A stretch of DNA of 46,674 nt, from assembly GCA_937976305.1 (NCBI GenBank), contig CALJSB010000073.1, positions 1-46,674 of the forward strand. Direction: 5' to 3'. Numbering within the stretch: position 1 is the stretch's first letter; each line of letters opens with the position of its first letter. Under the pieces are notes generated by a model. It ran no database searches, had not been told where the DNA came from, and saw nothing but the letters and a program-made list of their open reading frames with translations. Below, in pieces: positions 41,534 through 46,674 of the stretch. The position numbers were made by a program, and so were the translations under genes. The stretch comes from an uncultured Acidimicrobiales bacterium (GTDB taxonomy: Bacteria > Actinomycetota > Acidimicrobiia > Acidimicrobiales > SZUA-35).

Positions 41534-42301
41534 TCAGGCAGTGACAGCAGCGAGCAACAGAAACAGCGGGACACGCCGCCGCCTGTCGTACTCCTCGGCG
41601 TTGCCAGCAAACTGAGCCTCAACCGGCTCGCACTCGCGGAGGTCAGTGAGCGCGAAGCCGGCCGCTTGCAGATCGTTGAGGTAGTTCTCGATCGTGCGGT
41701 GGTGCCATGTGACGGGCTCGCCAAACCACTCGCGGGTGCGAGGCCCAGGGGAGAAGTAGTCGTCGACTTCGAGCGTCTGACGCTGCCCGGCCGACGTGGT
41801 GGGCCCAGACGTGAGCACCGGGTGGAGGACCGTGGCGATGAAGCGTCCGTCTGGTGCGAGGGCTCGGCGGGCGGCGCGAAGCGTTGGTCCGAGATCGGCG
41901 AGGTAGTGAAGGGCAAGCCGAGATGAGACGAGATCGAACCCTGACTGCGGAGGTTCAAACGTCGCCATGTCGACAACTGCGAACTGCGCTCGCGGGTCCG
42001 AGCAGCGAACCCGAGCTCGCTCGATCATGCCGCTGGCCCCGTCGATGCCGAGATAGCTGTCGCAACCTTGCTCGATGCACTGGGTGGCAAACGTGCCGTC
42101 ACCACAACCGAGGTCGAGCACTCGCTGGCCGCCGAGTTTTCCGGCCACCCGCATGAACGCTGGATCTTCCATCACGAGGTTTGGGCTGGTCACCTGCTGA
42201 TGGCGATGCTTCAGGTACTGGTCGAGTCGGTGCTCATCTTCGTAGAACGCGAACGACCCACCGGCGGGGGAAACCGGTGGGTCGATCTGCGGGTCGCTCA
42301 T
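41534..42301 (-). CDS. SAM-dependent methyltransferase
   Basis: 255 residues, class I Rossmann fold: V-L-D-L-G-C-G-D-G-T-F (SAM motif I), G-I-D-G-A-S (acidic motif II), V-D-M-A-T-F (motif III), L-V-S-S-R-L-A-L-H-Y and A-P-D-G-R-F. Resembles small-molecule (UbiE/Tam-like) methyltransferases; substrate unknown. ATG at 42301 taken as the start (M-S-D-P). Only 21 bp separates it from the upstream cyclic-nucleotide-binding gene on the same strand, so they may be cotranscribed. Confidence 0.85.
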   Translation of the reverse strand: MSDPQIDPPVSPAGGSFAFYEDEHRLDQYLKHRHQQVTSPNLVMEDPAFMRVAGKLGGQRVLDLGCGDGTFATQCIEQGCDSYLGIDGASGMIERARVRCSDPRAQFAVVDMATFEPPQSGFDLVSSRLALHYLADLGPTLRAARRALAPDGRFIATVLHPVLTSGPTTSAGQRQTLEVDDYFSPGPRTREWFGEPVTWHHRTIENYLNDLQAAGFALTDLRECEPVEAQFAGNAEEYDRRRRVPLFLLLAAVTA

Positions 42302-42322
42302 GGCGACCAACGCTAGCGGTGG

Positions 42323-42721
42323 TCAGGAGCGAGCTTTGGCCACGCTCTTGACCTCAGCTTGCAGGCGGGGGCACCGGCTGAGGAGGCTCGAGAACTCGCG
42401 AGGGTTCAGCACAGCGACGGTGAGTTTCTCGGTTGCGACGAGAGTGGCGTTGCGAGGATCTCCGGTGAGGAGCGACCCTTCGCCCACGATGTCGCCGGGG
42501 CCGACGCTGGCGATGATCTCGTCGCCACGGCTGACCGCTGCGGTGCCGTCGAGGATGATGATTGCCTCTTGGCCTCGTGCGCCCTCTCGGACGAAGACCT
42601 GCCCGGCGTCGAGATCGACGGTGGTCGAGAGCTCGTCGATGGTGGCCATTTCGAACTCGTTGTATCGACCGTTGAGGGCCTTCTCGATGGCGGGGCTTGG
42701 CGGGTTCTTCTTGGTGAACAT
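42323..42721 (-). CDS. Stand-alone cyclic-nucleotide-binding domain protein
   Basis: 132 residues and only one domain: A-I-I-I-L-D-G-T-A-A-V, G-P-G-D-I-V-G-E-G-S-L-L-T-G-D-P-R-N-A-T is the phosphate-binding cassette of the CRP/PKA family with the key Arg. No DNA-binding domain follows. Such proteins may sense cAMP and act through partners. AAGGAG lies ahead of ATG 42721. Confidence 0.87.
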   Translation of the reverse strand: MFTKKNPPSPAIEKALNGRYNEFEMATIDELSTTVDLDAGQVFVREGARGQEAIIILDGTAAVSRGDEIIASVGPGDIVGEGSLLTGDPRNATLVATEKLTVAVLNPREFSSLLSRCPRLQAEVKSVAKARS

Positions 42722-42869
42722 TGGTCTGAACTCCTTAGGGGCTTACCAATAGTCAACGTCCGAAGACCCTCAGAACTTTCGTGTCATCTGGCACCGACAA
42801 CGGTCACACCAGCAGCCATACCAAGCATGCGTGCTGGTTCGTTCCACGAACCCGGATTAGCTTCTGACC

Positions 42870-43352
42870 ATGAGCTGGCTTCTCGACGATGCGACGTGTC
42901 GCGACGACGTGCTCGGCATGCACGAAGGATTAGCGGCCGACCACGGCAAGGTTTTCGATGCCGTATGGGCGGGCTGCGTCGATGCTCGAATCCTCGAGTT
43001 CTGTCGACTGCGCACGGCAACGCTGCTGGGCAACACCCACGCGTGGAACGAGCCTCGGTCCGCCGCCGCGGTGGCAGCGGGGCTTGACGAGCAGATGGTC
43101 GAGTCGCTGGCTCAATGGCCAACCGATGATCGGTTCGACGCCGCCACCAAGTCGTGCATCGCGTTTGCCGAGCAATACGTCATCGATATCCACGGCGTCA
43201 CCGACGAACAAGTGCACGACCTCGCAACCGCCATCGGCAATGACGGTGTTGTCACGCTGACCACCGCACTTGCCGCATGGGAGATCACGCACCGCTTTGA
43301 CAATTCTCTCCTCGGCACAGCCCCGACCAACGACTCGACTGGAGCATTCTGA
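42870..43352 (+). CDS. Carboxymuconolactone decarboxylase family protein lacking CxxC
   Basis: 160 residues, all-helical CMD/AhpD-like fold. The motif L-E-F-C-R-L-R-T-A-T-L-L-G-N-T-H-A-W-N-E is where active relatives have R-L-x-x-A...C-x-x-C; here the pair is replaced by N-T-H-A, so a redox role for this subunit is unlikely. Its stop codon shares one base with the ATG of the next gene, so both are made in parallel and may form a heteromer in which this subunit is structural or binds substrate. Start ATG 42870; no ribosome-binding site evident. Confidence 0.82.
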   Translation: MSWLLDDATCRDDVLGMHEGLAADHGKVFDAVWAGCVDARILEFCRLRTATLLGNTHAWNEPRSAAAVAAGLDEQMVESLAQWPTDDRFDAATKSCIAFAEQYVIDIHGVTDEQVHDLATAIGNDGVVTLTTALAAWEITHRFDNSLLGTAPTNDSTGAF

Positions 43353-43870
43353 TGGCAACAACACCCCGCCTCGTTTCTGCTGTTGATGGCAAGGCGCCAG
43401 ACATCCGCACCGTCTTGGCCCACAGCCCTGAGGTGCGAGCGGCGTTCAACAATATGTACGCCACGCTCTGGTCTGCCGGGGAGGTGCCCGCCGACGTCAA
43501 GGAACTCGTCCGCCTTCGCAATGCGACGCAAACCGGCTGCGGGCTTTGAACGCAGATCCGATTTGAGCAGGCCCGTGAGGCCGGCCTCAGCGAACAGCGA
43601 GTCGAAGCAATCACCGACGACCACGCCGAGAGTGATCTCCCCGAGAACTACAAGGCAGCCCTCGAGTGGGCAGACGTGATCCTCGCCGGTGGTGCAACAC
43701 CGTCAGATGAACTGAAGGCGAAGCTGTACCAACACTTCAGCCCGGCCCAGATCATGGAGCTCACCTATGCGATGGGCTCCTTTATTGGCTTCTCGAAGCA
43801 GTTGATCGTTCTTGGCCTCGAGCCCGAGAACATGCCGATTCTGCATACCCCGATGCCCGGTTCTGCGTGA
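43352..43870 (+). CDS. Carboxymuconolactone decarboxylase family protein, candidate selenoprotein (UGA at residue 66)
   Basis: 172 residues if UGA 43547-43549 is read as selenocysteine; the frame is continuous from 43352 to 43870. R-L-R-N-A-T-Q-T-G-C-G-L-U then T-Q-I-R-F-E-Q-A-R-E-A-G-L is the CMD/AhpD active-site helix. UGA takes the place of the second Cys in C-x-x-C (Cys63, Sec66). Both halves carry family sequence (E-L-V-R-L-R-N and M-E-L-T-Y-A-M-G-S-F), and there is no other stop. A stem-loop at SECIS distance follows. The Sec would raise thiol-peroxidase-like activity in this peroxidase/disulphide-reductase family. Alternatives: a point-mutation pseudogene or sequencing error. Translationally coupled to the Cys-lacking CMD gene upstream. 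Confidence 0.85.
43563..43590 (+). promoter_or_regulatory. Candidate bacterial SECIS element
   Basis: Directly after the UGA: TTGAG (43563-43567) pairs with CTCAG (43586-43590), C43568 with G43584, and GGCC (43570-43573) with GGCC (43579-43582). Only one bulge (C43585) and one A-G mismatch interrupt the stem. The apical loop CGTGA begins 24 nt after the UGA and has G as its second base. This fits the bacterial SECIS model as I recall it: short stem, 3-14 nt loop with a G in the first two positions, 16-37 nt after UGA. Confidence 0.6.
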
Positions 43871-43919
43871 CCGGTAGCACCTGATCGGCCGAAACCGAAC
43901 TCGGCGGGCGAGCGTCGCC

Positions 43920-46674
43920 TCAGGCCTGGTAGTCAGCCATTGCTGAGCGGACGGCGCCTCGGTAGGCCGACACGTTCTTGGCTTTGACCTCGTCGTAGCC
44001 CCGCACCATGTCGAACAGCGATGCGATCTCGACGGCGTCGTCGTACTTGTCGGCCGTGAGCCCGGCGAGCAAGCGGTCGATCAGCGAGTTGTACTCGTCG
44101 ATCAGCTCTCGCTCCATCGAACGCTCAGCGGTCTTCGAGAAGATGTCGAACTTCTTGCCCCGTATCTTCTTCGTGCGGCTCAGCCCCTCGAACATCTTGC
44201 GACCGGCGGCCTCGGGGATCGAGATCTTCTCGCTGCGGCCCAGGCTCTTGAGCGTCGGCGGGTGGAGCCGGTAGCTCACCTTGGCGTTTGGCCCGAAGCG
44301 AGCACGAGCCTGCTCGGCCACGTCTGACTTCAGCGCAAGCCGTGCCACCTCGTACTCGTCTTTGTAGGCCATCACCTTGTAGAGGTAGCGGGCAACGGCT
44401 TGGCTCAAATCGGTTCGGTTGCCGACCGCGTCGTGTTCGGCGTCTCGCACCCGGCGAACCGTTGTGGCGAAGGTGTCGGCATAGGCCTCGTTCTGCCAGC
44501 CAACCAGCTCGGGCAGTCGCCAGGCCACGACGTCGTGGAGCGGGTCATCGCCGGCGATCTCGGTGCCAGTGGCTTTGCTGGCCAACACGGCGAGGTGCGA
44601 CGGAAGTGCAGGCGCTCGATCGGCTGCGGCGTCAGCGTCGTCGAACTCGCTGAGCGAGGCTAGTAGCGCTGGGTCGGCAGCGAGGCGACGGCCAAGGCGG
44701 AACGCTTCGAGGTTGAGTTCGATGGCGACCCCGTTGAGTTCGATGGCCCGCTCGATCGAGCTGGCGCTCACGGGGATGAGGCCTCGTTGGAAAGCAAGGC
44801 CGACAACCAGAATGTTGGCGGCGGGCTGCGATGCGTAGACCCGTTGAGCGATGCTGGCCGCATCGATCCACACGTTGGCGTCGGCCTTCGTCGAGTGATC
44901 GATCACGGTTCGGTAGGCGTCGAGTTCGGGGAAGGTTTCAGCGCCTCGGCCGGACACCATGGCACCGGTTGGCACGAGGTCGGACGACACGATGGCCGTC
45001 GTTGAGTCCGGGTCGGTGCGGTCGAGATTCTTGGTTGCGGTGAGCAAATCGAACACGAGCATGGTGTCTGCAGTCTCGACCCGATTCGAGCCCGTGGCTT
45101 CCTCCGCAGTGATCCGCAGGTTGCCGACAACCGAGCCGCCTTTTTGGGCCAGACCTGTTTGGTCGAGTCCGTTCGACACCTTGCCATCTAGCAGGGCGGC
45201 GGTAGCGAGCACTTGGCTGACGGTGACCACTCCCGTGCCGCCGATGCCGATGAACAACACGTTGCCGTCGGCCGGCACCTGGGGATCGGCGGGGACGGGC
45301 CCGTCTGGCACGCCCGCCTGAGCGGCTTTTGAGGGCTTGTAGTCAGGATCGATCTCGATCGTGACAAAGGCGGGACAGTTGCCCTTGAGGCAGGTGAGGT
45401 CGAAGTTGCACGACTCTTGATGAATCTGCGTCTTACGGCCGAACGGTGTTTGCACCGGATGCACGCTGGCGCAGTTCGACACCTCGCCGCAGTCGCCACA
45501 ACCCTCACAGATCGACTCGTCGATCATCACCCGAGTGGTGGGTGTTTCGAACTTGCCCCGCTTGCGACCCCGGCGCAGCTCGGCGGCACACGCCTGGTCG
45601 TACACCAGCACGCTCACGCCCTCGACGTCGCGAAGCTCGCGCTGGACATCGTCGAGCTTGTCGCGATGGACGACCTTGGCCGATTTCGCAAACACCGAGC
45701 CAGATGGGTACTTCTTGAGATCGTCGGTGACGACGACAATCGCTGATGCTCCTTCGGCCTCAAGCATGCGGGTGAGGTCGGGCACGGGCATCTCGCCGGC
45801 TGCCGTTTGGCCGCCGGTCATGGCCACCGTGCCGTTGTAGAGAATCTTGTAGGTCATGTTGGTGCCGGCCGATACGGCCTGGCGGATGGCGAGCGAACCG
45901 GAGTGGGCGAACGTGCCATCGCCGAGGTTCTGGAAGCGGTGATCGTCATCAACGAACGGGGCTGCGCCGACCCACTGCACGCCCTCGCCGCCCATGTGGG
46001 TGATGCCGTAGTTCTTGCGATCCATGTTGAGCGCCATGCCGTGGCAGCCGATGCCGCCGAGCGCTTGCGAGCCCTCGGGAACGACGGTCGAGCGATTGTG
46101 GGGGCAACCCGAACAAAAGTGCGGCGTACGTGATGGCAGCTCCCCGGAATCGGCGGAGATGAGCGGGATGCGTTTCCGCTCAGGCTTCAGGTCGGACTCG
46201 ACGAGAAAGCGGCTGAGACGGCGACGAAGCGGCTCGACCAGATCTCCGGACACCAGCCCACCGGAGTGGCCGATCAACGGCCGACCCTCGTCGTCGGTCT
46301 TGCCGAGCACGCGAGGCGGTCGTCCATCTCGTCCGGCTGTGGTGCCGTAGAGGATGTCTTTCACCTGGGTCTCGACAAAGGCCCGCTTCTCTTCGACAAC
46401 GATGATCTCTTCGAGGTCGGTCGCGAACTCGCCGAGGCGGTCCGGCTCCATGGGCCAAATCATCGCCGGCTTGTAGAGGCGGATGCCGAGGCGTTCCAAG
46501 TCGTCGTCAGCTCCGAGGCCAAGCTGGCCGAGCGCATCCCGTACTTCGCCGTAACCCTGACCTGCCGCCACGATGCCGATTCGAGCATTCGACCCGGTGG
46601 CGCCGATGATGCGATCGAGCCCCTGAGCGGCGACAAACCGGCGGGCAGCTTCGAGGCGGTGACCAAACATCTCG
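43920..46674 (-). CDS. Indolepyruvate/2-oxoacid ferredoxin oxidoreductase, fused subunits (partial)
   Basis: At least 917 residues; the N-terminus lies beyond the right edge (complete family members are about 1150-1200). Oxidative decarboxylation of aryl- or branched-chain 2-oxoacids to acyl-CoA with ferredoxin as acceptor. Seen in order: C-S-G-C-P-H-N, thiamine-diphosphate motif G-D-G-T-F-A-H-S-G-S, 4Fe-4S ligands C-E-G-C-G-D-C and C-N-F-D-L-T-C-L-K-G-N-C-P, then the gamma-like domain G-I-G-G-T-G-V-V-T-V-S and a C-terminal DUF6537-like helical region. This single-chain layout is the alpha-beta fused form of aerobic actinobacteria and proteobacteria. Confidence 0.93.
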   Translation of the reverse strand, partial: EMFGHRLEAARRFVAAQGLDRIIGATGSNARIGIVAAGQGYGEVRDALGQLGLGADDDLERLGIRLYKPAMIWPMEPDRLGEFATDLEEIIVVEEKRAFVETQVKDILYGTTAGRDGRPPRVLGKTDDEGRPLIGHSGGLVSGDLVEPLRRRLSRFLVESDLKPERKRIPLISADSGELPSRTPHFCSGCPHNRSTVVPEGSQALGGIGCHGMALNMDRKNYGITHMGGEGVQWVGAAPFVDDDHRFQNLGDGTFAHSGSLAIRQAVSAGTNMTYKILYNGTVAMTGGQTAAGEMPVPDLTRMLEAEGASAIVVVTDDLKKYPSGSVFAKSAKVVHRDKLDDVQRELRDVEGVSVLVYDQACAAELRRGRKRGKFETPTTRVMIDESICEGCGDCGEVSNCASVHPVQTPFGRKTQIHQESCNFDLTCLKGNCPAFVTIEIDPDYKPSKAAQAGVPDGPVPADPQVPADGNVLFIGIGGTGVVTVSQVLATAALLDGKVSNGLDQTGLAQKGGSVVGNLRITAEEATGSNRVETADTMLVFDLLTATKNLDRTDPDSTTAIVSSDLVPTGAMVSGRGAETFPELDAYRTVIDHSTKADANVWIDAASIAQRVYASQPAANILVVGLAFQRGLIPVSASSIERAIELNGVAIELNLEAFRLGRRLAADPALLASLSEFDDADAAADRAPALPSHLAVLASKATGTEIAGDDPLHDVVAWRLPELVGWQNEAYADTFATTVRRVRDAEHDAVGNRTDLSQAVARYLYKVMAYKDEYEVARLALKSDVAEQARARFGPNAKVSYRLHPPTLKSLGRSEKISIPEAAGRKMFEGLSRTKKIRGKKFDIFSKTAERSMERELIDEYNSLIDRLLAGLTADKYDDAVEIASLFDMVRGYDEVKAKNVSAYRGAVRSAMADYQA

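Noticed and set aside
40414-41976. 520-codon minus-strand frame across the lipoprotein and methyltransferase
   Set aside because: It spans two real genes in different frames and shows no family motif.
43547-43549. UGA as evidence for two separate short genes or a frameshifted pseudogene
   Set aside because: Both halves are in the same frame and together form one complete CMD domain; no shift is needed and no other defect is present.

Overview
The window is high-GC DNA with frequent GTG starts, tightly packed genes and an actinobacterial gene set (Rpf-like muralytic protein, WXG100/FtsK secretion genes, PknB-type kinase, lipoproteins with Ser/Thr/Glu/Asp-rich linkers). A membrane protein opening with a W-P-P-P-E-G-W...DGR-Y-W motif, together with CoA and phosphotransferase genes, suggests the class Acidimicrobiia or a close relative. 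That placement is inference, because no rRNA or tRNA gene is visible.

Layout. 1-210: possible end of an insertion sequence. 211-16302: mixed housekeeping and accessory genes. These are a pentapeptide-repeat membrane protein, a DUF4214 + Rpf-like lysozyme-fold protein, phytanoyl-CoA dioxygenase, M20 peptidase, MerR regulator, lipoprotein, VOC protein, HisC-like aminotransferase, two APH-family phosphotransferases, SGNH hydrolase, a CopG/MazF toxin-antitoxin pair next to a decayed second copy, lamin-tail lipoprotein, acyl-CoA dehydrogenase and CFA-type methyltransferase. 16377-37551: a 21-kb type VII secretion-like locus. It holds a Ser/Thr kinase pointing left and, pointing right, a 2145-residue surface protein, MoxR ATPase, DUF58 protein, transglutaminase-like membrane protein, small membrane protein, PP2C phosphatase, two FHA proteins, a WXG100 protein and a 1426-residue FHA-FtsK/EssC-like ATPase. 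Most of these genes abut or overlap, so they probably form one operon. 37740-46674: molybdenum hydroxylase large subunit, zinc-protease-like lipoprotein, methyltransferase, cyclic-nucleotide-binding protein, two coupled carboxymuconolactone-decarboxylase (CMD) family genes and a truncated indolepyruvate ferredoxin oxidoreductase.

How the T7SS-like locus may work (inference): the EssC-like ATPase would export the WXG100 protein. Kinase and PP2C would set the phosphorylation state read by three FHA domains. MoxR, DUF58 and the catalytically dead transglutaminase would form a membrane chaperone module for the giant Ig/FN3 protein. No EccB, EccD, EccE or mycosin gene is seen.

Main points of interest: (1) the second CMD gene (43352-43870) has one in-frame UGA exactly at the second cysteine position of the family CxxC motif, followed at SECIS distance by a stem-loop, so it is a strong candidate selenoprotein; (2) the compact, phospho-regulated T7SS-like locus with a pseudo-transglutaminase and an ATPase whose second and third P-loops are degenerate; (3) five copies of a ~50-bp palindromic element, all between convergent genes; (4) a decayed toxin-antitoxin copy beside the intact pair.
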